Positions 21,650-33,473 of a stretch of 64,000 nt of DNA are shown in pieces (within the stretch, counting starts at the first letter, position 1; every line of letters starts with the position of its first letter). Position numbers and translations under genes: made by a program. The notes beneath the pieces were generated by a model. The model searched no databases. It was not told the DNA's origin and saw only the letters and a list, made by a program, of their open reading frames with translations. Origin of the DNA: Xestospongia muta (Eukaryota; Porifera; Demospongiae; Haplosclerida; Petrosiidae); the NCBI GenBank assembly GCA_963693285.1, contig OY848917.1, forward strand, positions 27,033,745 to 27,097,744, written 5' to 3'.

Positions 21650-23110
21650 TAAAATAAGTGACTGATAGTATATGATAGGTTTTAGCGTGATAAGTGATGT
21701 TGAGTTGATGGTTAGTAAAGAAGCACATTTACTTTAGATTTAAAAGTGATTAGAGATGAGCTAGATTTTACATTATAAGGAAGTGAATTCCGCAGAGAGA
21801 GAATAGAAGAGAAAATGAGTTTTGTGAACCAGATGAGTGAGATAAAGGGATGGTAAAGGTGAGAGGATCAAAGTGTTGAGAAGTATAACTTGGCAGAGGT
21901 TTGCAAATGAAAATATTGGAAAGAAAGTAGAGGAGGTTGTTAGTGATTTTATAGAGAAGACATAATTTTGAAATAGAGCAACAAGTTGAGAGGGTCAGAA
22001 GGTTAAAAGTTGAGAGAAGAGATGAGTAATCTTTGTCCCATTTATGAGAGCACATTTTTAGAGCAAAGTGTTGGGTTTTCTCAAGAGTTTCAGCATTAAT
22101 GGAAGATACAGGTGGGTCCCAACCAGAGGAGAAGTAGGAAAAATAGGGAATGACAAGAGAGCGTACAAAGTGAGAAGAGTATGAGGAGAAGCATGCTTAT
22201 AGAAGTTACGGTAGATGATTCCAATGGTTTGACAAGCTTTAGAGCAGACAGATTGGATGTTTGGAGATCTTGATAAATTAGAGGTGATAATAATACCATG
22301 ATAGTTAAAAGAATTGACTCGTTTCAAGTTGAGAACCATTTAAGAAAAGAGGAGAGAGGGAGGTTAGAAAAAGGGAGACTTACGAGAGACAATCATGTAT
22401 TTGGTTTTTCAGAGTTGATGGTAATATGATGAGAGGTAATCCATGATGAAATAAGATTGATGTTAGATTGAACAGTGGACATTGAAGTTGGAGAAGAAAT
22501 TTCTTGCGAGAGAAGAATATCATCAGCATAAAGAGTGAGAGTGGCTGAAGAGAGGAGGGACAGTTTAGCAATGTCATTTATATAAATGATGAATAAGAGA
22601 GGGCTGAGAATTGGGAAACACCAGCGGTGACTTGAGATTTAGAAGATAGAGAACCATTTATGATTACTTGTTGAGTACAGCCTTGCAGATAACTATGGAA
22701 CCAAGACAAAAGAAGAGGAGGAAGGTCATGCGAAGATAAATAGTCAAATAAAGGCTTGTGACAGACAGAGTCAAATGCTTTTGTGAGATCGAAAATAACT
22801 GCACAGACTACATTTTTACAATCCAGTGAATAAAACCAAGAATTGACAATAGATAATAGAGCTGTTTGAGTTGAGAATCTTGGTTGGAAAACAAACTGAC
22901 AATTAGAAAGGAAGGGATATTGTGAGCAGAACAAAATTCGTACAGATAGTTAAAGATGTGACATTCCAAGAACTTACTTGGGAGGGAAAGTAGAGAGATT
23001 GAGGATAGTCTAAGGGGGAAGAAGAAGAGGCTTTCGATTTGGAAATAGGTATGAGATTTGAGTGTTTCAGTCTGAAGGAAAATAGAGTAACACACCCACT
23101 TCCGGTCACC
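21650..23110 (-). mobile_element. Degenerate non-LTR retrotransposon (LINE, CR1/L2-like reverse transcriptase)
   Basis: Minus-strand reading shows successive reverse-transcriptase motifs split across frames: FSTQTALLSIVNSW and AVIFDLTKAFDSVCHKPL (first catalytic Asp), INGSLSSKSQVTAGVSQ, then YADD (second catalytic pair, about 22510-22540). These are followed by the thumb-like segment with QTIGIIYRNFYKHA and a C-terminal region including MCSHKWDKDY. At least four frame changes make it inactive. No endonuclease domain was recognised upstream, so the copy is 5'-truncated, as usual for LINEs. Confidence 0.85.
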
Positions 23111-23770
23111 ATCAACTTTTGAACGCTATTGCATCGTTTCTGGACTATTGGCAGCTAAGACTATGGTGTTGTTGTGAAGTGCATAGGTAGTTGTTCAAGG
23201 CTTTCCCATACTGAAAGTCTTTCTTTTCACTTTGCTGTGCACTGAGAAAGTTAAAATTCGAACACATGCTTAATCGTGACTTGCACATGATTTTACATAC
23301 TCATCATTTTGTAGCGAGAAGCAACAGTCATTCCAAGTTTACATAGTAGCAATACGTGGACAACCTCTGCGCCCTAGTCAGCTCAGTGATTAACTATCGA
23401 ACCCGCCCACATCAGTTACATCACTGCTAGCCTCGTGTTAGTGGCAACTTGGTGCGACTGTAGCTTGTAAGTGACAGTTGTTGATATTACTTTCATTTGG
23501 ATTCATTTTAGATATGTCTTGTGACATCTTGACTCTGACTAGCACTGCTTGTCTTGTTAGGTGAGTGATCATTAGGTCTACTTACTAGTAACTTATTAAA
23601 ATATATGGCTACTGAATAAGAACCAGTGCTCGGTTGAACCAATTACTGTTAACATATGCCTATTTGTACTTACGTAGGTTGTACCACCATGTTGAGCTTG
23701 GTAGAGAGACCTTTAACGAAATGAACACTAATGTATAGCTCTAAGTATCACCATGGCTTCACTCTCAAAG
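23111..23770. other. Non-coding between LINE and pogo relic
   Basis: Somewhat GC-richer than average and not recognisably repetitive within the window. No exon with convincing borders was found that could encode the missing N-terminal domain of the NLR to the right. Confidence 0.4.
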
Positions 23771-23777
23771 TGAGAGT

Positions 23778-24038
23778 AGGTCATCATATAAGCAGCAGTA
23801 TGATGAAACGAAACTGTTAAAGGCTTATGAAGACGTAAATTCTGGAAAGTTATTGATACAACGTGCTGCCCTTAAATATGGTGTGCCTCTTTCTACATTG
23901 TCTGATCGTGTAACTGGCAGAGCTCAATTTGGTAAAAAAAGGTGGATATTTCAGGTCTTTAATTGTTCAAGAAACGTTTCAGAAAATGGACTTAGTATTG
24001 AATTACCAGAATATCTGGGTAAAACAAAATTTACTTAA
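23778..24038 (+). mobile_element. Relic of a pogo/Tigger-type transposase N-terminus (psq helix-turn-helix)
   Basis: Open from about 23778 in the frame reading QYDETKLLKAYEDVNSGK, then IQRAALKYGVPLSTLSDRV and TGRAQFGKKR. This is a typical pipsqueak-type helix-turn-helix found in pogo-family transposases and domesticated relatives. No ATG opens the frame. Downstream sequence shows no DDE catalytic part, so this is a fragment. A complementary fragment from the middle of a similar protein is at 31010-31345. Confidence 0.65.
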
Positions 24039-24364
24039 GATTCATAACACTTGTACTCAGGCAAGTGATAGCATGTAGCACTTCCTATTTATTATCCCTT
24101 GAAATGTATTGGCATTGCAAAACATTAAATATTGGTGTCAAACAAAAATTAAAGGATTTTAGCAACTATCACAGATGCACAACATATTTATAGGACCATT
24201 ACTTTTATAAGATTTGTTTTGATCATGCACTTCAAAAATGTAACTAGTGGCTTTAGCAACTCACAAGCAGCCACTCTTCAGTTGAGACACCATTTTAATA
24301 TAAATACTCACATGAGTTAATATAATGGTTCACGTGATTTTTTGTCTTCTTCACATGTTTACAG

Positions 24365-27340
24365 TGTTCAACCATTACCTGGGCCACCAGTACAATATGT
24401 ATCACAACATTTTCCTGTGATAACACTAAATGATGAAATAGCAGGTCAGTTATTATTGTAATTACTCAACTTAACTTAAGATAACAATAGTAAAATTTAA
24501 CATAATATTGAAAGTACAATTTGGACTGATTGGATTAATTTCATTTACAGCACTAAAAATGAATTACTGTCTAGCTTATTATATTCATAGACATTAAATT
24601 TCATTGCTAAATTTCATAAAATAAAAGAGATTAAAATTAAACTTTAAGTTGTGTCTACTGGTTACATGTAACTTAACAACTCTAAACTGCTAGTCTGATT
24701 TAATGAGTCATGTACACTCAGTATAAAGAACTATAATAGATAATAACTAGAATAAGTACATATTCTTATGCCATTACCTTTACACAAAGCTTTCTTGCTG
24801 TTTCTCAGGTGCAAGATACAGAATATACGAAGCTGGTAAAGAAATGACATCAGTCTATTCCCTATGGCCAGATATTCCAAGTGGTGATTTCTTCTCACCT
24901 TGGCCCAAAATCAATAACTGCACACGATATATTACTCTTGCTCTAGTGACTAACCACAGTGTCACTCGAGATGACGACTTCACTCATCGTACCTTACGGC
25001 AATCAGAAGACGATATACCTAAACATAAATATGAAGTATCTTATGAGAATGTCTTCCCTAGAGTAATGCCGTCTCACATGTCTCAAGTACTCATCAGTGG
25101 TCGACCTGGATCTGGTAAAACTGTCCTTTTAACAAAAATCAGCAAAGACTGGGCTAAAGGTTTATGTCTCACTAATTTCTCGGCCTTGTTTCATGTTTCT
25201 CTTCGTGAGTTGATCAGTAAATCTGACCGGCCTGACTTAAAGGATGTGGTTAGTCTATATTTTAGTTCTTCCGATCGTATCAGAGAAGTCACAAATGCTA
25301 TTGATAAAATAAATGGTGAGGGTGTTTGCTTTGCTTTAGATGGTTTAGATGAGTACCCAAATCATGACACCTCATGGGATTTCATCATGTGCCTTATTAA
25401 GAAAACTAAGCTTCCACTATCATCTGTTATCATTACCTCTCGTCCAAGTGCTACTAGCAGCGTACCTACGAGTATTATGAGCTGTCACATTGAGATTGTA
25501 GGTTTCTCACAAGAGCAAGTTGAAGAATACATTAAAGATTACTATGACTCTATATCACAACCAAATAAAGCGCGAGAACTTCTTGCATATCTTGACACTC
25601 ATCCTAATGTCAAAGATATGTGCTACTTGCCTCTTCATTTAGCTATGATAATTTATGTTGATCAGTATAAGAGATCCGAGACACTGCCAGAAACCGAAAG
25701 TCAAGTCTATGTTCGTTTTGTCACTCATTCCATTGTACGTTATGTCAGAAGAGAAAAGAAAGATGAGGAAAATGTTGATGTAGAAACGTTTGATGATATG
25801 AAAGAATATCTTGACGATGATGAGCTTCAACTTTTTAATTCTATCTGCTTTCTAGCTTTTGAAATGAAGGCTAGATCACGACTGATTTTTAGTGCCAGGG
25901 ACATTAAAAATAATTTCCCACACTTTACAAAGGAACAACGAGACCGCTTAACTAAAAATGGCCTTGGAATAATATCACATTATGCAAAGAAGGTTGAGAC
26001 AGGTATAGATCCTCACTTTAGTTTTCAGCATCTTACAATTCAAGAGTTTCTCGGAGCCTTTCACATTAGTCAAATGGAGGTTTCACAACATCTAATTTGC
26101 CTTAACAATCATGGGTACAAGATTGAAATGAGAGAAATGTGGCGATTCTTCTGTGGCCTAGTTAAATCCAGCTCACACACTGACAAGTATTTTGACGAGC
26201 TCATTAAGTTAAATCCGTTACATGGAGGGGACACGTTGTTTCTAATACGATGTATATTCGAAGCTCAAGGAAGTTGTGCTATCCGTGAAATATGCAAAAA
26301 TCTTTTATCATCACGTGAGGGCGTCCTCAATGTTAGCAATATTATTTTGTACTCGCCAGACTGTTCAGCTATTGGACATATGATATCGCAATCTCCTGAT
26401 CACTTGAAACAACTTCTGATGAATTATTGTCAAGTGGGTCCTGGTGGTATTATGGCTTTGAATTATCAGTTAAACAGATATAATGTGGAGACATTCACTA
26501 ACATTTGGAACATGCAGTAAGTCCTATATTTACATGTACTACAACAATCTCCTTGATGCCTAACTAGATTACAATTGTTATTTCACATAATTTATTGTAC
26601 AAGTACATGTACAATCATTTCTTGTTTCATTGTATTATACTTGAGCTCTTTACTAACATTTTGTAATATTTAGTTCTTCACTCTATCAAACAACTACTTC
26701 AAATGTTTGATGTACATATCATTTTTGTCTAGGATCAGATCACAATATAATCCACTTGGTAATGAAGGTGGTACACCACTTACCGATATACTTCAGAGAA
26801 TGTTTGCTCTTTGTGAGCTAAGGTAATGCTTATGTCTCTTATAATGTAAATATAAGACATGGTGTTTAAGTTTTATGTGTATATGACATACTCCATGTAC
26901 ATATAAGTGTAATAAATTATTAAGTATTCCTTTTGTATTGTAACTAATACAGTGATAGAACAGAACATGTAATGTGTGTATATGACATACAGTGTATTAT
27001 AATTATATTGTACTTATACTTGTATAGGTTATATGGTAATCAGCTTAGGAGTGACAAACTTACAGCTCTTCAGCCAATCATTTCAAGAATGATTAATCTT
27101 CGAGTTCTAGTGTAAGTTAATATTAGAACTAAATTAACTAACTTACATGTACATGTAATGAATGGAGTGATTATTATTACATATTTAGCTGTACATGTTA
27201 TAATTCTTGTTATTCATTGTGTTTTGTTTTCTAGTTTGACAAGGAATTCACTTGGACCTGATTGTGGTGAAGTCATTAATAAAATTCTGTATAACCTCTC
27301 AAATTTGATACAATTTTAGTAAGTTATTTGTTTATTGTCA

Positions 27341-27387
<47 letters not shown>

Positions 27388-29307
27388 CACACATGTGCAT
27401 GCAATCAATGAAGCATGAACATAGTAGCAGGAATTTAAAAGAAATTATTTATTGATTGTCATGTGAATATATATCAGTATCTATATTATTATTTTAGTTG
27501 CTATCTTAATATCTGAAAAATTCATTCTTGACAAAGACATCTTTCTATTACTGTATATCACATTTATGTCATCTCTGTAACTTCTCTGTATCATTATGAT
27601 ACTACATGAGTATCCTACAATTGTGGTGTTAATCATACTAGTTAAGTCTGTGAAGGGCCAATTTTTTATTGCTACTTCATGTGTATGTAACTGGCAGGTG
27701 TGTCAGTGGTATAATTTTGCTTTTACAAATCTTACTATACATGTAGTTTGGGACCTTCTACAGTTTGATTGGCCTGATCTACATTGATACATGTACCTGT
27801 ACATCTATTAATGATATGTATTAGTTATACACGTATAATTTATACAAGTCACATTATCAGTTCTCATGTACATGTAGTACGTGTTATTATCTCATGCGTG
27901 TAACTGAGGTTGATAGAAGGCCAATACTTATATGTAAGAGCTAATGTTGTGTATTAAATGTTATAATCAATTCAAGGATAGTCTACATATATTTATTATA
28001 GCTGATTATCTATCACCTCTCTATACATTAATTAATGACATATTTTCTTTCCTATAGTGTTAGTTATAATCCTATTGGTACCAAAGGTCTTCAAGATGCT
28101 TTACCTGGACTACAACGATGTAAACAGTTGCAGAGATTGGGGTAAGTCTATATTAATCAAGATTCTTCATTTTTAATTTACTTTCTGACACATAAATCTG
28201 GTACAGTAGTATGGAGTGTGTCATGTAATCCTTTTTTCTTACAATAGATTGCGTGATTGTAACCTTGATAGTAACGCTGGTAAATTACTGAGTACTGTTC
28301 TTGATGAACTACATGATCTGAGACAACTAGAGTAAGTCCAAATACATCATATACAGTACATGTGTATATATTATTGTATTATTATATTATTATCTTTATT
28401 GTACAGGTTATATTGGAATCAACTTGGAGATGAAGGTGTGGCTGAAATGGCAGAGAGTCTTAAATATGCCCAACATTTAGAACAAGTCAGGTCAGTTACC
28501 TTATGTGCATCACAGTCAACAATAATACTGTAAAACTTGTAAAAATTTGGCACTCTAGTTTCAATAATAATAATTATTTCTACCCACAAAATACCTCTAT
28601 AAATTATCCACTGATATTGTTTATAAATAATACTTTAATTTTGATGATTTTTCTACTTTCAACAAGCAAGCTCCATTACAGATACAGATTTAAGGATGTA
28701 ATTATGTCATATTTGAGATTATTTCTAAGTCTACTGAGGTTTAGCTCAGATCTGAAGCTTCCAGTTATGTTTAGTATCATTCTCCTTAAAATGTAGTTTA
28801 CTATCTTGTATTTCATATCATGTATTTCAATTTGGTCATGTCCTCTAATTTCATTAAAATTAATTATTTGGATGATGAATATTTGAACTTGCCTCTGAAA
28901 ATTCGCTCTTAAAATTATAAAATTAAAAAATTATTTATGATGTGATAATATACTTTGCCAAATTTTTATGAGCAAGTCACAAAGTAGTAGTAATATTCAG
29001 TGATAGGATGCACATTTTGAGTATTACATATAATTAAAACAGGAAATAAAAATATTTTGAGTTCAATCAAGTGGTTTTGTTTAGACCTGTTTATGGGTGG
29101 AGCTAACCTTTAAATTGAATTAAACTGCTAGAAGTATCATGTTGCTCCACAAAATCCCACTGCACAATAAGATATGAAAAATGTACAATTACATGTATTA
29201 TATATGATTATTGTTTTGTATAGTTTTACTAAAAATAATATCAGTGATGAAGGTGGATGTATGTTAGCTGAAGTCTTGAAAGCCACTCAGTCTCTTAAGC
29301 AGATGAG
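24365..29307 (+). CDS. NLR-type receptor: NACHT ATPase with C-terminal leucine-rich repeats
   Basis: Exons 24365-24444, 24809-26516, 26733-26822, then six 84-nt exons (27028-27111, 27235-27318, 28058-28141, 28248-28331, 28407-28490, 29224-29307); all phases join. The large exon holds the NACHT: Walker A GRPGSGKT, Walker B FALDGLDEYP and a TSRPSA sensor segment at residues 86-93, 164-172 and 198-203 counted from the ATG at 24844. The winged-helix and helical parts follow. LRR exons encode 28-residue RI-type repeats. NLRs are cytoplasmic sensors that oligomerise on ATP binding. The usual N-terminal CARD/Death/DED effector domain is not found; the exon at 24365 begins with an incomplete codon, so an upstream exon is implied. 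The 3' end is also open: no exon after 29307 was recognised. Confidence 0.88.
26733..29307 (+). repeat. Seven phase-2 LRR exons (one 90 nt, six 84 nt)
   Basis: One LRR per exon, every exon starting and ending in phase 2, so units can be gained, lost or skipped without frameshift. Consensus LxxNxLGDEG...L....L..L is seen in YNPLGNEGG, YGNQLRSDK, RNSLGPDCGE, SYNPIGTKGL, CNLDSNAGK, NQLGDEGVAE and NNISDEGGCM. Confidence 0.88.
27342..27384. repeat. (CA)n microsatellite in NLR intron
   Basis: About 21 CA units just after LRR exon 27235-27318. Confidence 0.95.
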
Positions 29308-30526
29308 GTATGTGTTCAATATTTATATCATATCACATCATATACTTACGATATAGCTATATTGTATGTTTATTTTATAACTATTTTTATATTGTTTAAT
29401 TTCTAATATAGACACTCCCATAAAGTAATTACATAGGAAAAATTGATTATTATTGAACAAGAAAAATTAGAGTGTGCCTATTACATTAAAATCAAAATTA
29501 CCAAGTTAGCAATTCAAGCAAGCTTTTTACGATCATGTCAATGTTCCTTACTTCATTATTAAATAAAATACAGAGAGGACAAGAGGTTGTAACTATTGAT
29601 CCAAACTTGTCATCTTTTCACCTAAGCTGCACACTCTTTTTATCAGTAGTATCATGTTCTTACAAACTGTCAAACTAAAACTGTACTACATATTATGATT
29701 TAAACTGTAGGCTTAATAAATTATCATTTCGTCATAAGGTTTAGCCTACTTCTGTTCTAATTATAAGTGCCAGCAAAGAAATCACAAAGTGTAAAGTCAC
29801 CTAATATTAAAGAAATTAACCAGAGGGGCATCTATTAGAAATTATATCATACTCTAGTATTACACTTGTCTCTCAGTTATAAATGCCATACACTTAATTA
29901 ACATACATATCATAATATGATATCGTATATATTACTCTGATATTATCTCATATAGAGTGTATTATAATGAAGTCTCTTACAAGTCACGACTTGCTTTTTA
30001 TAATGCAAGTCAATACAGACTACGTAATGGACTGCATGAAGTAAAATATGCTATTTAATTTATAGGAAATGTTCTTTTATAAGTTGTACTATTTCGTTTT
30101 CTATTTTTCATACTCTTTTTTTCAATTTTCTCTTATACTTTACATGTTGAACTTTAATAACACGGTAATTTGGACACTTATGTATTACAAACTAGTAGTA
30201 ATTTATTTTTGTTTTGTTAAGTCTCATAATATCATTTGATTTTTGAGTGTTTAACATAATTTCTAGGTATTCTAAAATGATTTTTTGATAATACAAAAAA
30301 ATTTAAACCAACTAGTATATCTAAGTAAACAAAATTAAAAACAAACATTATAATGACAATGAATGAAGATTGACTCCACATTGTGTACAATTCATAGAAA
30401 GTCTTTAAAACATTACATAGATAATAACATTATCTTCCAAATTACTTCTTTACAAGATAACTAACAAAAATAATAATAATATTGTTATAATAAAGTTTGT
30501 AGTTTTCCATGGCAAACACAACATAC
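29308..30526. other. NLR 3' flank, duplicated
   Basis: No gene. Near-copy of 996-2130; beyond about 30280 it is also shared with the flanks of the other PAP copies. Confidence 0.6.
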
Positions 30527-31009
30527 CAGTATTGGTCAGTACTACTTGGTCATGAACTTCAAGATCATCATTTCTAACATATTGAAATGTCAATGTGGTA
30601 GTGTTAGCTTGAATTCTGGTATATCCATAATGCTAAACAGTGAAATAAGCCACGAATATGAGATGAGTACAGCAATAGTATTACAATGTAACAGATTAAA
30701 ATTGCAAAAAGAGATTATATTTGTCAAAATTGTCCTACAATAGTTTTAGTATCAGATCAAAGTTCTGGTCAATGCTTCATAGTCATGAATTTCAAAGTCA
30801 AAACATGACAACGTTTGGTCTGACTGACCACTGACAAGTAGCCTGTGTTTTATATAATACCTTTATATACAATAACTTACTGGGTTATTAAATAACTAAC
30901 TAACTTAATTCTAAAATACTAATTACTTGTTTCTAACATACTATAGTGGTTTGTAATCATAAAGAGCATTGAAAATTATGTACTAATACTAATCCAATTA
31001 CCTTGTCAT

Positions 31010-31345
31010 CAACCAACATCGCTGGCCAGATTCCTTGGAGATGAATTGTTCATCACAACAACTGTTTTTATCGACAGGTGGAAGATGAGGCATGGAATTC
31101 TTATAAAATTGGTTTCAGGTGAGGCTGGTTCTGTATCAGTGGAGGACATTAGACCTTGGTTGGATGTCACACTACCAGAATTGGTCTCACAGTACAAGTG
31201 GGAGGATATCTATAATGTTGATGAGACAGGTGTGTTTTACAATGTGTACATTGTGACTGCATGTACAGTATGTACACTATTAATTACATTATTGGTTTGT
31301 AAGTACCTTGCTCTGTAAGTAATTTTTTTGTTTCCCCAAGTGGTA
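31010..31345 (+). mobile_element. Pogo/Tigger transposase fragment inserted in the PAP pseudogene
   Basis: Plus-strand frame 31046-31318 encodes DRWKMRHGI, SGEAGSVSVEDIRPWL and YKWEDIYNVDETGVFYN, the CENP-B-type DNA-binding end and the first catalytic Asp block (NVDETG) of pogo-family transposases. It replaces about 250 bp of PAP sequence present in the other copies, so insertion was accompanied by a deletion. No terminal repeats seen. Confidence 0.75.
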
Positions 31346-31551
31346 CTTACTATCAGAGTTCCACTGTATAGAAAAGATGTAAAAGGTAGTCAGTAAGTGA
31401 TTACTAACTTACTTTAAGTATATTCCCTAAGGAGTCTCTTAACAGTTGAGCGATAAGCTGCATTACATATGGTTCTTTATTATCATTACTGTTGACATAC
31501 ATTGGTCTATAATAAAAGAAACAATATACACTGATCATTAAATGTGACCTG

Positions 31552-31775
31552 ATTTGCAATAAGGGACCACTTCTGTCATTTGTGACATAATTTATGAAAA
31601 CGTAGTACTGTTAAAACAGCTCCAAAAGTTTTGCGAAGACATATATGCAGTTACCATGAACAGTTGTGCGTATATACGTGTAATATACACAACTGTTTTT
31701 GAGATGTTTTAATAGTGGTCCTTTTCATGATTCACATCACAAATGTTTTGCCAAAGGTGGTCCCTTATTGCAAAT
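31552..31775. mobile_element. MITE with 19-bp perfect terminal inverted repeats
   Basis: atttgcaataagggaccac (31552-31570) is exactly complementary to 31757-31775. The corresponding intron at about 46005 lacks the insert, and AAATGT flanks both sides, a likely target-site duplication. No open frame. Confidence 0.8.
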
Positions 31776-33249
31776 GTATACTGTATACCAATTTTAAATG
31801 GACATTAGATTGGACACACACACACACATGTACATCAAAAGATTGCGTTATGCATTAATTTAAATATTAATCTATTACAATTTGTATTATAAATAATTAC
31901 ATTACTAGTTAAATGAATCAATACTTGTTTTCACTACTAAACCATCTTTATTGTATGGTCATATCATTGTATGAGATATCAACATTACCTGTGTCCTGTA
32001 AATATAAGCCATGGAGTTTTAGTACAATTAACACTCTCCAAATGACGAATTAAGAAGTAATATTGTGGAGAACCAATTGTAAAGTTATTTTCAGTACTCA
32101 TCACAACAAAATGAATACAACCAAAATCAAAACCATACCTAGTAAAAGAAACATAAAACAGACAATAACATTCATATGAAGAGTCTACTGGAGTGTATTA
32201 TGATAGCTATTTCTATGGTGTAGCATTACTTTCAGTCACTCAAATGAAACCCATCTCACACAGTCTCAGTATGAGCAATGGATTCTGGTTTAGAGGTTAG
32301 AAAGTAAACATAGGTTCACAAAATAATTTCATCCATCCAGTAATGCCTACAAAATAGTTTGGTTTCTGATTTTATGAAGCTGAAACTAATAACATATCAT
32401 ATATATGTAATGGTATTCCCCATTACTCAAGATTATTATCTAATCAGACATCACACTATAGGTAATGACAGAAGTTCTAAATATAGTAATGAACTAACAT
32501 GTGTTACTATATTTAGGACTTAGACAGTTATTAGGTATATAAGTTCATTAATGATATAATCCTATGAGTGGCTACATACAACAACAGCCAACTACAAAAC
32601 TACTACAGGTCAACAAGTTATCATAAAGAGAATAGACAATTTTTATAACCTTGTAGTGAATTTATGGATTATAACTCAGTACAACAGTTAGCAAAGATTA
32701 TTATGTGAACGCTTATACAGTGGTCTTTAAATATTATTCTATATCTTACCAGGGTGAATCAGGAGCTTCTCGAGGCATTGGGTTCCTATAAATATATGGA
32801 ATATTACATTCTCCACCAGAATCTTTACTAGTAAAATATGACCTAGATAAAAAAGACACAGATATTGTATACATGTAGTTAATGATGTAAATATTGCTTC
32901 TTAAAACTCAGAAATAGTCAGGAATCTTTAAGTTAACTATGCCAATAACAAAGAAACATTACAGTTGTGTGCATAATCCATACCAAAGATTACAGTCATG
33001 TGGATAACTCATGTAGTATTGAGCCAATCTGTTTCATGATTACCAGGACATACCATATAAGGTGAATTAGCTGCTACTGGTTCAATCTCATTATAGTATT
33101 CATCCCACTATATGGAAGACAAATGAATATAAATAACATATAACACGTGACATCAGTAACTACAATAACCATTGTTGTTATGGGTGTACTGAAATCATGT
33201 AATGCACTTGATTGCCACAGTGGTTTGCCAAGTTCCCACACTCAGTGAT

Positions 33250-33473
33250 TAGGGTAGTTTATAATACATATGTTATATGTAAACAATATCATAGACTAAC
33301 TTCAGCACTAAATCCCACAGCATAGGGTAGTTTATTATACATATGTTATATGTAAACAATATCATAGACTAACTTCACTAAATCGCACAGCATAGGGTAG
33401 TTTATAATACATATGTTATATGTAAACAATATCATAGACTAACTTCAGCACTAAATCCCACAGCATAACTTAG
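33250..33473. repeat. Tandem repeat (about 3 x 70-75 bp) covering the end of PAP exon 8 and its splice donor (pseudogene copy)
   Basis: Unit includes ctaacttcagcactaaatcc, gcatagggtagttta and cataggg-type motifs. On the minus strand each full unit repeats the last codons of the exon (AVGFSAE) plus the donor gttagt. Same structure at 47470-47700. Confidence 0.85.

Noticed and set aside
23778..24038. psq helix-turn-helix as the N-terminal domain of the NLR
   Set aside because: No donor in the phase required to join the exon at 24365, and psq domains belong to pogo-type transposases.
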